Origin: Pyrus communis
Taxonomy: Eukaryota; Streptophyta; Magnoliopsida; Rosales; Rosaceae
Assembly (NCBI RefSeq): GCF_963583255.1
Contig: NC_084814.1
Span: 25,829,598-25,893,597 of the forward strand
DNA length: 64,000 nucleotides
Reading direction: 5' to 3'
The notes under the pieces were generated by a model. It worked only from the letters and a program-made list of their open reading frames with translations, did no database searches and was not told the DNA's origin. Shown here piece after piece: positions 34,686 to 47,289 of this stretch. The position numbers and the translations under genes were made by a program. The stretch's first letter is position 1. Each line of letters opens with the position of its first letter.

Positions 34686-37600
34686 CTCCCCCTCAAGTTT
34701 GGAATGAATGTTGATTATTCCTAACTTGCAAAGCAAAGTCGTAAACTGGTATAAGCTCAGTGGCTTTGTGAAGATGTCGGCTGGTTGTTTCATGGTTGAG
34801 ATGTGAGATGTCTCGATCATTCCACTTTGAACCCTTTCTCGTACAAGATGGCAGTCAATTTCTATGTGTTTGGTTCTTTCGTGAAAGACCGGATTCGAAG
34901 CGATGTGAAGTGCCGCTTGATTATCACAATATAACTTGACTGGACGTTTATGTTTGATACCCAAGTCTTGTAGAACAGATTTCAACCAAGTGACTTCACA
35001 ACAAGTTGCTGCCATTGAACGATACTCCGCCTCTGCACTAGAACGTGACACAGTATTTTGTTTCTTGCTTTTCCAGGAGATCAAGGATTCTCCAAGAAAT
35101 ACACAGTATCCGGTGGTAGAACGTCGTGTGTCTCGACATCTGGCCCAATCCGCATCACAAAAAGCATTCAATTGAATTGGACTTCTTGCAGAAAGAAAAA
35201 TACCTTGCCCTGGTGTGTGCTTAACGTATCGTAAGACTCGCTGGGCTGCCTCCAAGTGCGGAGTTCGAGGCTTCTCCATAAATTGACTAAGAATATGGAC
35301 AGCATACACCAAATCAGGGCGCGTGATTGTCAGGTAGATTAGTCTCCCAACAAGTCATCGATAAGAGGAAGGATCAGTAACCCATTGTCCTTCGTCCTTT
35401 CTGAGTGATAAGTTTTGCTCCATAGGAGAGGTGGCTGGTTTTGCGCCAAGATGACCTGCATCCTCAAGTATTTCAAGGGCATATTTTCGCTGTGAGAGGG
35501 TGATCCCCTTGCTAGAGCGAGCAATTTCAATGCCCAAGAAATATCTTAATTGGCCAAGGTTTTTCAACTTGAATTGCTTCATAAGAAAAGACTTGGTATC
35601 TTCAATTGCTTGTATGTTATTTCCTGCCAAGATAATATCATCAACATAGACAAGGAGGGCAGTGAATTTACCATCATGGTTTCGGACGAACAATGAATAA
35701 TCTGCCTTGGATTGTTGATAACCGGCCTTTCTAAGAGCACAAGAGAGTTTGATAAACCATTGACGAGAGGCTTGCTTAAGCCCATACAAAGATTTATGAA
35801 GTTTACAAACTCGTGTCTCCCCCTTTCGTCCGAAACCAGGAGGCAAGGACATGTAGACATCTTCTTCAAGATCACCATGGAGGAAAGCGTTATTAACATC
35901 AAGCTGGTGGAGGTGCCATTGTTGGACCGAGGCAACAGCAAGGAGTAGACGAACTGTAGTCAATTTTGCAACCGGAGCAAAGGTCTCTCGATAGTCTAAG
36001 CCTTCAATTTGGCTATAACCTTTGGCAACCAAGCGTGCTTTATATCTCTCAATGGATCCATCGGATCGAAATTTGATTTTGTAAACCCATTTACATCCAA
36101 CCGGCTTCTTGCCAGGGGGCAATGGTTGCAGAGACCATGTCCTATTCGCAGCAAGGGCTGCCAGTTCTTCTTCCATAGCGAAACGCCAGTGAGGGTCGCG
36201 TATAGCCTGTGAGAATGAGCTGGGTTCTATGGCAGCTGAAATGGAAATGGTGAAAGCACGATGTCGAGCAGATAAACGATCGTATGTGAGGACATCAGAC
36301 AAAGGGTAAGGAGTACCTGGTACTTTGGTCAATGCCGAGTGAGATGAAGGGACGGACCGAGAAGGGAGGTTGATATCGATGTGATATTGTTGAAGATAAC
36401 CAGGTGCATGAGTGGGTCGTTTAAGACGAGGTGGTGAGGTGGAAAGAAAAGGAGATGAAACCGAAACAGGACTCACCGGCGAAGAAGAGGATGGATCGAC
36501 GGAATCCTGCTCCAGTAGAATGGACGGATGAATGATGGGATCATCATAGGCAGTATCTTGAGTATGTGGAAACACCAGTGGTGAAACTGCAGCAGAAGAT
36601 GAAAAAGGGAACACATGTTCATGGAAAATAACATCACGGGAGATAAAGATTTTACCCGTGTGAAGGTCGTAAACTCGATATCCCTTTGTGCCATATGGAT
36701 ACCCAAGAAAAAGACACCGTGTGGCTCTTGCATCAAATTTTGTGGGACGATGGTGGTGGGTGGAAGAAAAACATAAGCAACCAAACACTCGCAAATGTGC
36801 ATACGCTGGCTGTTTGTGGTGAAGTATTTCATAGGGTGATTTGCCTTGAAGAAGAGGAGTGGGAGTCCGATTTATGAGATAAGTGGCAGTGAGGATTGCA
36901 TCACCCCAAAATTTCTTAGGAAGATGAGATTGAAAAAGTAAGGCTCTAGCAACATTGAGTAAGTGGCGGTGTTTGCGCTCTGCTACCCCGTTTTGTTGGG
37001 GAGTAGAGACACAACTTGTTTGATGGAGAATCCCCTTATCTGAAAAAAATTAGGTCATAGAAAATTCTGGACCGTTATCACTACGAAGAACCTTGACTCG
37101 TCTGGAAAATTGTGTTTCAACAAGGTGGATGAAAGTGATGAGATAAGATCGTGCATCTGATTTGTGATTCATTAAATAAACCCATGTGCATCTTGAGAAA
37201 TCATCCACAATAGTTAAGAAATATTGTGCCCCTGTGATAGTGGGAACATGGTAACCTCCCCAAATGTCAACATGAATTAACTCAAAAGGAGCCTTTGTGG
37301 TGATAGAACTCAAAGGAAAAGGAGCACGTGTTTGTTTGGCTAATGGACAGATCAAACAATCATCAATGCTACAAAAATTCAAAATTTTAATGCAAGTAGA
37401 GAGATGCCGTAAGGTCTTGTTGGAAAGATGGCCAAGGCGTTGATGCCAAAGCTGAGAAGAAGAAGAGGCAACAATTGACGCTGAATTGCACCTGGTTTTC
37501 ATCACATTATCAAGGTAGTAGAGTCCTTCTCGTTCAGTTCCCATCCCAATCATCTTCCCCGATCGTTGGCCCTGAAGTAGACACATTTTATCAGTGAAGA

Positions 37601-39008
37601 TGACAAAGCAAGATGAGGTATTAGTGAGTTTGCTGACAGAAATTAAATTCAGTTTAAATGATGGAACACAAAGCACGTTGTGAAGGGTGAGATCATTCGA
37701 GAGATGAACTGTGCCAATATGTGTGACATCGGCAAGTGCATGATTGGGTAAGTGCACTTGTCGATTGTATACCGGAACACTTGTGGTCATTAAGCTTGGT
37801 GAGCAGACCATGTGGTCTGTGGCGCCTGTATCGAAAATCCAGTCCCTTCCCTTATTGAGAGCAGAAGCACAAAAAACTCTACCTGACAAGTTATTCATAG
37901 TAGAGGTGGTACCGACATGATTAGATGTGGAGTTGGATTGACTCTTATCAAGGAGTGCAAGCAGATTGTGATATTGCTCGGAAGTGAGGCTGTAGGACGA
38001 AGGAGATGTTGCTGGAGGCGTTGGCTGGGTATCAACATGATTAGCCTTGTAATTGGAACCCCTGCGATCCTGATAATCTCCCCTATTGCTGTTGTCTTTT
38101 CCCTTTTTCAGTTTGCGGCATTGATCAATGGTGTGACCTCTCCAATTACAGTAGTCGCACTTGAGGTGTGCACGACAGGTATCTGAAGTGTGTCCAGTTG
38201 CATCACAACGACCACATTTTAGATGGGAATTTCTTGGAGAAAAATTCCTACCAGAGTTTCGCATGTTATCCCGCACGGCGAAAGCTGCGGTATCGGTGAC
38301 TGAGGACCTTTCAGGAGCATGCATTGAAACTGTTCTTTGCTTCTCATCTTAAATAATAAGTGAGAAAGCTTTGTTGACAACAGGGAGGGGATCCATAAGT
38401 AAAAGTTGTCCACGAACCGCAGCGTAGGATTCATTGAGGCCCATGAGAAACTTCATGGTTTTCTGACTTTGCTGAAATTGCATTAATTCTTTTGCAGCTC
38501 CACATGTACAGGTTGGGAGAGTGCACATGGCATCACGTTCATCCCAAAAACTTTTCAGTTTGGTATAATATACACCAATGTTCAAATTTCCTTGAACACT
38601 TCCATGTATCTCTTGTTCAATATGGAAGATATGTACACTGTTTATGTGAGAGAAATGTTCCTTCAACTCATTCCAAATATCAGCTGCAACATTGTTGTAG
38701 ATGACACTTGCTCCGATATCTTTCGAGACAGAGTTGAGCAGCCAGGATTTCACGAGGTTGTTGCAACGAGTCCACTGTTGGAATTCACTTGTGGATGCAG
38801 ACTCGGGCCTTTTAATGGATCCATTGATGAATCCTTCCTTGTTCTTGGCATTGAGGGCCATGGCCATGGCTCGGCTCCAAGTGGAGTAATTTTCGTCATT
38901 CAAAAGGTGTGTGACGAGGATCGCTCCAGGCTGATCAGAGTGATGAAGATAAAGAGGATCGCTGGGATCTTCGTATTTGGTGTGTTTGCTGGAAGAGTCA
39001 GTTGCCAT
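34680..39008 (-). pseudogene. Copia Gag-Pol with three premature stops
   Basis: One frame interrupted by TAA at 38349-38351 (end of Gag capsid), TAA at 37050-37052 (inside integrase) and TGA at 35355-35357 (between RT and RNase H). Parts in order: Gag (LVTHLLNDENYSTWSRAMAM), two zinc-knuckle-like motifs (CGRCDATGHTSDTC and CDYCNWRGHTIDQC), protease WIFDTGATDHM, pre-integrase LWHQRLGHLS, integrase (HVDIWGG, RSDNGPEF, QQNGVAERKHR), RT ([30 protein letters not shown]) and RNase H ([39 protein letters not shown]). The frame is otherwise preserved with no indel. As in the element beside it, the terminal TGT TGA overlaps the LTR start. Confidence 0.92.
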
Positions 39009-39239
39009 GTCGGCAGGCAGTGTGCAGTGGCTGTGCTTGGCTGTGCTATGTGGCTGTGCTTAATGGCTGTGACAGGTAGAGCAGCGACGATGGCTATGTA
39101 GCAGCTTTGCGACGGCAAGGCAGCGAGTGTGCAGCTTGCAGTGCACTGGTTGCTGCAGTAACAGATGTCGCTGTTCACAGTATAGCAGCGGAAGAGTGAA
39201 GGCAGAGCAGAGCAAAGGATTGCCTGTGCTCTGATACCA

Positions 39240-39482
39240 TATTAAGTTTAATATTTGGTTGTGTTATTCATATGTCTGCTGTAATGGCAGTTGGTTGTTT
39301 TATATACATCTTACACACACGCATGCAATAAACAAATGTTGTAAAGGTGGCGTGCTTGTTGCCCATGCTGTAACACATCAGAGCACATGAGCTGAAACCA
39401 TGTGGTAGTCTGCTGACAAGGAATATTGTACCCACGTGCAGTATTCCTTCTGTCCAGGTTAGTGGGGCAAGTTCTCTCAACA
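39240..39482 (-). repeat. 5' LTR of the decayed Copia
   Basis: A 243-bp repeat bounded inside by the tRNA-Met type primer-binding site (plus strand GCTCTGATACCA, about 39228-39239) and outside by GTGTG. Confidence 0.92.
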
Positions 39483-39592
39483 GTGTGAATCCGATGAGAC
39501 TGAAAGAGAAGGCGAGTGTGTGGGTGTTGGGCTTGGGTGAAGAAGGTGAGTTTGTAAATCGGAGGGAAGAGGAAGCTGCGACTAACCAACAT

Positions 39593-41581
39593 TTCTTTTA
39601 ATTGAGTATTTTTTTTTTCCAAAAAATTTATCTTTTCCTATGAAAATGTCTTTTTCTCTCTACAAAATCAATTATTACGCTTGGTTATTTTGTTTTAGTT
39701 TCTCTTTGTTGAACGTTTAACTCTGTTTGTTTACCAAAAAAAAGAAAGAAATAAAGAGTTATCCTTTTGTCATTGATAGGAGAAAACAATATATAAAATG
39801 ACGGAGAAAATAGAAGAGAAGAGCTGATAATTAAGGGAAAAAATAAGAGACTGAAAACATAATGTGGGAGAAGTACAATATTAAGAGAATATGAGTTGTA
39901 CGTAATAGGATGCATAATGTGGCCTCGTTGAAACTTTGTTGACCCTTTTTAACACGTTCAAAAGAAAGAAAATAGTACTACATTTCAAATTACATTAATC
40001 ACGAAAGCTAATATCATTCACCAAATTATATTTGCTTCTTGACGAACATGATTGAAGATAGCACGAAAAGAATGAAAATTGTTCCCTTACAATAAATTTA
40101 TGAGGAGTGTAGAATGAGATTTTTGAAGTGCTAATAACATTTTATAGGCAAAACTTGATTAGAAAATGAAAAAAGTATTTAAGTATTTATAGGCAAAACT
40201 ATAATATGTGCATACAAGTGAAAATTTGATATCTTGGAGCATAGGCCTAAATAAGAAATTGGAGATTGGGTGAGATTTGGTTTGGGGAAATCAGCTGAGT
40301 AATTTTAGCTCTAGATATTCTCCACCTCACACCTAAATTTGGGGAGCTTTCTCTGCAACTACAGTGCAATCTTTTGTTTACATTTTTAGACACTTCTTTT
40401 CCAAGATTTGATTCATAGGTTGCAGTCAAATTTAGTTCTGGATTCCTCATCAATGTTTCAAGTTAGTCAATCCATCTCTTTTGAATTAATTATTTTTAGG
40501 GAATTTCTCAGGTAAATTCTTCTTTTTTCCTCATATTTTTGGGATAAATTTAGCTGGGTTTCTGTCTAAATTTAATGAGTGGGTTGTAGATGGAATTTTA
40601 GTCTGAGGATTGTGAGCAAACCATATTTTGTTTCTATTTTCTCTGTTTTTCTTCCTTTTTATCTACATTTTTGCATTTCGGCTTTCAGCTTCAATCCTTT
40701 TTGTTAAAAAGGGTAATTTGCAGAAGTGGTGAATGTTTGGTTGCCAACTTGTGTGTTATGAAAGCAATGCCTTCTACTTGTTTGAGGGTAAAAGCGAATA
40801 AGGATTTGTTCATGTTTCAACCTTCATCTTGAACACCTTTAAGGTACTTTGCCTTCAATCCTATGTTCTTTTATCTGCAGATTATGAATGCTTGGAAAAA
40901 AGAATGTTCTTTTATTTTCGGAATTGTTGTTTTAGTTACACGATTAATTTACTTGAGTCTAGTGGATTGACATGGTATCGTTGCCTCATTTGATTGAAGT
41001 AAGGTTAAGGCATTATTGTTGTTTTGGTATTACCTTCGTAATTGTTGTCTTCGTTAGTGTTTGAGAGTTTTTGTAGACAAATGCAATTTGTAAACCAAAG
41101 CGAAACCCATCCAATAGAGAACCAGGCTTTTCGACAAACCAAAGGTTGCACGGCGAAGGTGTCAATAAGCCATGTCCAAGCTGCAATAAGAATTTTGGAT
41201 GCAATCAATATATGACTACGGGACAAGTAAAGCCGCTAGCTAACAGCCTAACACAACTCTTCTGAGAATGTCATAATAAGGTGATGTTTCTGGGTTGCCA
41301 ATTGGTTTGGATTCTAGGATAGAGAGAAGATGCTACTGTTTGGTTTTGTTGTGTTAGTCACTATAAGGTTCTGGGTTGCAAACTAACGAAACTAATGCGG
41401 GTGTGCTGCTTGTGAAAAAGTGCTAAAAATTGAGGTTCTTCTTAATGCACTACAATTGTAAAATCTAACTTGCTGATGCTGTGAAGTGTTTAGATTTTGA
41501 ATACATTAGCACCTTATAATTTTGTATTAGAACATCACTAACTGTTTTATTTGTGTTGACGATGTGGGCAGGCACGGCAAG
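39593..41581 (+). other. Intergenic DNA and 5' leader region of the DUF789 gene
   Basis: The proximal part (from about 40250) has the mixed composition of a plant leader with one or more introns. An acceptor (GATGTGGGCAG|GCACGG) lies just before the coding ATG, so at least one 5' UTR intron is likely. A degraded relative of the MITE at 379-499 lies near 40074-40150. No other gene was seen. Confidence 0.45.
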
Positions 41582-44500
41582 ATGCATTGTGCCCTTCCAA
41601 GGACCACCAGTGATATCCAGAAAATTTCAGACACAAGAAGAGATTCGTTGTCAAGGAAACAAGAAAGTTCTGGAACATCTTTAGCAGTAATATATGTCTA
41701 TTTTACAAATCAATTTGGATCTACTTCACTTTTCACCATACATCTGACTAGTTTTCTGTCGATTACTACCTTGCTCAGGATTGTGAAGTGCCTTCTGTCA
41801 CATGGAGAAACTCTGATCGTAGGTAAGACTGTTTCGATTGCCATTGCCTAATTGCTTGTTTCTCACAGATGTATGGTGAAACTAATCCACTAAATTGAGG
41901 TTGTATGCTTTCTTCTGTCTTTTGAATTAGTTGTTGAGTATTTAGCAATGTATAACCCGACCTCCATTCCTTTGATGGTTTTGCATGTTTCTTAATCATC
42001 ATATATACATCTAATGCATAACAAAATGCGTATGTGTAAGTATGTCAGATTATGCCTGCAATTCCTGATTGATGTGGACTGTCCAAGAAATTTGATACTT
42101 TGACTGAAGTAATAAACCGGGTCACCGACATTAGATCAGCGTTTGTAGGACATTGCTAAGATTATCATTGCTTTTATACCTTTTATTTTTCTGGTTCTCT
42201 TCTGTTATTGCTGAGGAATGACTTTTAATTTGACATTTCAGGTGTGGTATCGTTACATTCCTTGCCCTTGAACCTGGTGGACAACGGAGAATCGTGGAAC
42301 TACCAGCACAATGTGCTTACAATATAAATCACTCGGTAGTTGATTCTCTGGTGAATATGGATAATCTACATCTGCTTTACCCGCCACCAATGAACCCATT
42401 CAAGGTTACTCGACAAAGGGTTCACAAAATGCCTCCCCTTGACGTCACTTATTCTGTCAAGTCATTAACAAACAGAAGCTTCACTGGTTCAAGCGTGCGA
42501 CACCAACCTCGAAATAAGACCTTGACAAGTAAAGGTACTAAGTGGAATGGAGTTCCCAGGAAATCTTTTCACAAATCTTTAACCTGCAGTGATTCAGCAA
42601 GTACCATCCCAAATGGTTCTAATGCTGTTAACTCATCAACTTTGAGTATCAGTAACCAAAAAATAGACAACACCGCAAAAAGAAGTTCGAGAAAGAAGAA
42701 TCGAAAGAAGGACAAAAAGTTTTCAATCAACACTATCTCTAATGAACCGGAAGTGCTGTATGTGGAATATCCCAATGGAAGTTCAGCTTCTGAAACCTGT
42801 GGCAACAATGATGGAGACAGAACACTGTCATTTTCAACTGCACCAGATAATTCATTGCCAGATGGTGGAACCAGGATTTCTGAAACACCAAATACATGCA
42901 CCTCTTCAAGTGATGAGGCGGGTATACCTGCTGTCGGTAATTTTGGAAATCAGGTTCTACTCGAAGACTCTGGATTTGCCATCTTCAACGATGTGGAAGG
43001 TATTCATATGCAGGCAAGCGGTTACAATGATTTGTATACCAAACGTTACTCTGATATCCATGACTCATTCATTTTGGATTCAGTTTCATTTGGTTCAAAC
43101 AGTGATATTAGTACTAATACTTGTCGTGATGAAAAACATGCTGAGACGGAAACTCACAATATATATATTTCTGAACCGCCAAGTTTGAGTTCAAGAAAGG
43201 GATATTTCTCTTGTCAAAGCTCGTTAAATGATGCCATGGATTCCTACAGCCACACTGAGGGAACAAGACATGGTATTCAGGGTCGTAGCAATAGTGACGT
43301 GCAACTCGTTGCACATAACAAGAGAAGTAAAGAAAACAAAGTCGCTCCTCGAAATTCAAATGTCTCTAAATTTGGAAGTTTTGGAAATCTGCATACAGGG
43401 AAGGAAACCAATCAGTCTGTCTGGCAAAAGGTCCAGAAAAATGAATCCAGCGACTGCACTGGGGAGTTGAAGAAAGCAAGTTCTGTTTACTCATGTTACG
43501 ATCTCCCTTTGAGAGAGTCCCCTTTGCTTAAAATACCCTGTAACGCTGCTGACGTAAATGCCTTTCCAAAGAGTGAGGATAGAAAACAGCAAAAAGATAA
43601 GGTTTCGAAGAAATTGAAAAGAAAAGGTGATCCGGCTTTGAAACAAGAATACAATTGTTATTCCAGGGAGGGGTCTTATGCCAGCTTCTCCAGCTTAGAT
43701 GGTTGTGTGAAGGATATGATAGAACAAAATGATATATCAGATCATGCGAAGGGCAACAAAGGATTAGATCTTGCTACGAGATCTTGTTCTCTGCCTAGCT
43801 GTCCAAGCACTGGATTTCAGAGCAGCAAAGTAGAATGCATGACCTCTGAATCAGTTCCCAACATACGACTCTGTCCAATTGAAATGGATCATCTTGAAAG
43901 TGTCGGTAATAGTGTATCTCACATGAAGAATCAAAGTGTAAGAAATGAGAATAGCACAATGCAGTCTCCAGCCTACCTTTCTCATCTACTTTGTAATGCA
44001 ACAAGTCAAGAAGTACAGAAAGAAACCTCTCTTGCGGAAAGCTGCAGGCAAAACTCTTGTAATTCTGGATCTTTTACCCACAAGTGGATGCCAGCTGGGT
44101 TGAAGAATCCCAGGTTGACAAACTCTACTAGATCTGGCAGTTCATCACTCAAACATTCTGATGAGGCAGCTTCTAGGAGATGGACTCTTAAAGACACTGC
44201 TAAAGGGAACGCAGCCTTCAATACTCACAATCCTGTTTCTGATGTTGCAGTGGTGCCCACATGTCAAAGTTCTAGAGACTTAACGTTTTCTTCCAACGGA
44301 TTCAAAGGAAGGGTTTCAAAACCAAGTACAACTGATAAACTGATCAATAACAAGCTCAATGCAGCTAACCACATAAAAAAATCTGACATACCTAGAGATG
44401 TAAATACATTTGAATCTGATTCAAACAGAATGCTAGAAGCAGTAAATAATGCTTGTAGGGCACAACTGGCATCTGAGGCTGTTCAAATGGCCACTGGTCA

Positions 44501-46046
44501 TCCAATTGCTGAATTCGAAAGACTTCTTTATCATTCATCCCCGGCTATTCATCAATCACCTAATTCCGTAAATTGTCATACTTGCTGCTCAAGGAACCTG
44601 GTTGATCAGGTTGGAGGTGTGCCATTGTGCAGACATGAGACACCTGACATCACTTTAGGATGCCTATGGCAGTGGTATGAGAAATATGGTAGCTATGGTC
44701 TGGAAATAAGGGCCGAGGAACTTGGAAATTCAAAGAGATTGGGTGCTGATCGCTTTGCATTTCGTGCTTATTTTGTCCCTTATTTGTCAGGAATTCAGCT
44801 ATTCAAGAAGGGAAATGCTGATTATGTAGATGCTGACACTAGGTTTTGTGTTTCTGATGCGTCAAGCTCAAGCCAGGATATTGAGACATCCAAAAAATCC
44901 TCTAGCATTGGTAGTCTGCCACTATTTTCGGTACTTCTTCCTCAATCTGATCATAAGGAAGATGCGATCACCCAACCGCTTGTAAATCAATTTTGTATTT
45001 CAGAACAATCTTCTGCTTCTGCCAAAGATGTATCTGTTCGATTGACTGACACAACAGGGTCCGGTGATTTAGAGTTACTGTTTGAATATTTTGAATCAGA
45101 ACAACCGCAGGAGAGACGACCTTTATATAACAAGTATGTATCTTTTTTATATTTTTACTAAAGTTATCATTTTAAATCCGTGTAGTATTTATTTTGTTGC
45201 TTTTCAAAGATCCTAAGGATCTTTATGTATTTTTTGATGATCCTGTATCTGTTGCCCTTCGTTTCAGGATAAAAGAGCTGGTACGAGGTGATGGACTGTC
45301 ACATTCTAAAGCATATGGAGATCCAACAAAACTAGAATATATGAATCTGAATGATCTGCATCCCAGATCCTGGTTAGTAATAAAACTCGCTTCAATCTCT
45401 CTAAATTTAAAATATGTGTTTGTAATAGCCCGTTATTAGTTTCGCAAAACGAAGCAAAATTATTAGTAATACAACTGACGCCGAGTGAATTCTAACTAGG
45501 ACATAATTTTCATGTGCCATGTGATTCTCAGGTACTCAGTGGCATGGTATCCAATTTACAGGATACCTGATGGTAACTTCCGTGCAGCATTTCTGACTTA
45601 CCATTCACTCGGTCATTTGATACGTAGAAGTGCCAAGTTTGAGCCTCATAACTTGGATGCTTGTATTGTATCTCCAGTTGTGGGTCTGCAAAGCTACAAT
45701 GCTCAGGTAGTCATGGCTAATAGTGCATAGATTGCACAAATATCGCGCAGCTGTGGCATATGGTTAAGGCATGTTGTAAAATTTGCTGCGCTTATTATTT
45801 AATATATATTGTTTCGTGCTTGCACAGGCTGAATGTTGGTTCAAGCTAAGGCCTTCAGCACTGAAGCAGACAACAATAACACCATCGGGCTTAAACCCTT
45901 GTGGAGTACTAGAGGAGCGTTTGAGGACACTTGAGGAGACAGCATCGCTTATGGCAAGAGCTGTTGTGAACAAAGGAAGTACATCTGTAAACAGGCATCC
46001 GGACTATGAGTTCTTCCTCTCTAGGCGACGCTGGAGGACTTCGTAA
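41582..46046 (+). CDS. Large DUF789-domain protein, 6 coding exons
   Basis: Coding exons 41582-41686, 41779-41822, 42242-45133, 45268-45372, 45532-45706 and 45828-46046 join in frame through GT-AG junctions to 1179 aa. The C-terminal third (about 830-1170) matches plant DUF789 proteins: TLGCLWQWYEKYGSYGLEI, FRAYFVPYLSGIQLF, LELLFEYFESEQPQERRPLY, SWYSVAWYPIYRIPDGNFRA and AFLTYHSLGHLI. The remaining 800 or so residues are Ser/Asn-rich and low in complexity, with basic clusters (KRSSRKKNRKKDKK near 165-180; KDKVSKKLKRKGD near 500), probably disordered. Most DUF789 proteins I know are about 300-400 aa, so this is a long-form member. Function is unknown. The start at 41582 is the first ATG after an acceptor and keeps all downstream frames; 5' UTR exons were not resolved. 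Confidence 0.85.
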
Positions 46047-47190
46047 AATCTTAATTAATTCATTTTAACAACTCGTTGAGTAGAGTTTTTGATTCCCGGT
46101 TAGGCATATTTAACATCAGATAGGGATAAAGAGTTACCTTACCAACCTTTTTCCTGACCTTGTGTTTTTCACTTACCCTGATTGGACACCCCCACTCAAA
46201 AAAAAAAAAATGTATTGTGTATATATAGCTTTCCTCTCTGTTTTTGTGTTTTGGTTACGCAAATGTGTGTATACAATTTTGCTCGTCGCATTAATATGTA
46301 AATAGTGCTGAGTTTGAAGATTGGATGGAGTTACTAAACAAATTTCATTCTGCATTTTTTATATAACCTTTCATTTCATTATGTTTATATATTTGAGTGG
46401 TTCCATAATTGGGCTATATTATTTGTGTTATATTTGAGTATGTACGTATACAGGCCCTTTACGCGGATCCGAACTTTTTGAAAAAAAATGGGAATTAGAT
46501 GTGGGGTCCATTCCACATTAAATTTTAACAATTCGAACCGTCTATTTTGTAAATCTCGATTCATAGATCATCCTTGCAAAAATTCAATTCAATATGAAAT
46601 CATTGGCTTATTTAATTATCAAGATCAAATTTCATTATTTTTTATATATCAAAGTATTTGTTAATTTCTTTGAACCCAATTAGATATCTTAAACATTTTC
46701 GATTTGACTAATATTTTGTAAAGATGATCTATGAGATGCAACTTGAAAAAAAAAAAAAGGATCCCTTCCTTTTAAAGATTTCTTGTACATATATACATGC
46801 ATATTACATAGGAGAAAGCTACAGTATAGGATTGAGAGCCCTTCTACAGAGAGATTGGGGAGAGAAGAGTGCCGGAGGAAAGCCCCCTGCCGAGCAGCCG
46901 CCAGACTCGAGGATCCGAGGCTCGAGATGATGACTGACGCCCAAAGACAACACCCACAAGCCCAGAGCACCTCTATTAGAGTAAAATTGACCATGAAAAC
47001 ACAAATTTGTACGACTTTCGAACTTAATCACGACTGACAAACCCTCAGATTCCCAGATCCTTCCTATATTCTGCTCCGTCTAAAGTTGCAAACTAGAATA
47101 TATAGCCGAAATAATGAGAACCGTTTACCAAAACAACACTCACAACTTGGTAGTTTCAGCTGTCGAACCCAACATCTGCTCGGCGCATTA
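46047..47190 (+). repeat. Duplicated segment A, 3' flank of DUF789
   Basis: The sequence from the DUF789 stop codon onward (AAATCTTAATTAATT...) to about 47190 is found again at 58127-59888, in the same orientation, downstream of the CNGC gene. Shared landmarks are CATATTTAACATCAG, TAGGGATAAAGAGTTACC, GAGATTGGGGAGAGAAG, GACGCCCAAAGACAACA and GGTAGTTTCAGCTGTCGA. It contains the presumptive 3' UTR of DUF789. Confidence 0.8.
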
Positions 47191-47289
47191 TTATCTATTC
47201 TAAAGTTGAGGAGATAATTGACTGTAGCTGACCACTTGATTTTACTTTGGTTACGCCACTGCCATCAAATTGGGGCTGGGTGGGTTAGT

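Larger units (their letters stand above)
34443..39482 (-). mobile_element. Copia retrotransposon with decayed pol
   Basis: A 5040-bp element. The 5' LTR is 39240-39482 and the 3' LTR 34443-34685; both are 243 bp with a single difference seen. The target-site duplication is GTGTG (34438-34442 and 39483-39487). On the minus strand the LTR runs TGTTGAGAG...CTTAATA, so its 3' end is TA rather than the usual CA. The primer-binding site TGGTATCAGAGC is next to the 5' LTR and the polypurine tract AACTTGAGGGGGAG next to the 3' LTR. The coding region has three in-frame stops despite nearly identical LTRs. Confidence 0.94.
29919..39592 (-). pseudogene. D-cysteine desulfhydrase-like gene, copy A, with two Copia insertions in exon 1
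   Basis: The family breaks D-cysteine to pyruvate, H2S and ammonia. Exon 1 starts at an ATG at 39592 and is split into three pieces: 39592-39483, 34442-34385 and 30713-30628. Between them sit Copia elements 34443-39482 and 30714-34379. With each element and one target copy removed, the frame reads continuously from a possible transit-type leader (MLVSRSFLFPP) through MAAEATTTSNTTAK to MDFPTKKAYTPPWASH. Exon 2 (30522-30458) has a TGG-to-TGA stop at 30499-30501 and a 1-bp loss relative to copy B. Exon 3 (30097 to about 29919) encodes [20 protein letters not shown], holding the family's PLP lysine in SGNK, and [17 protein letters not shown]. Later exons are absent, so the gene is dead independently of the insertions. 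Confidence 0.9.
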
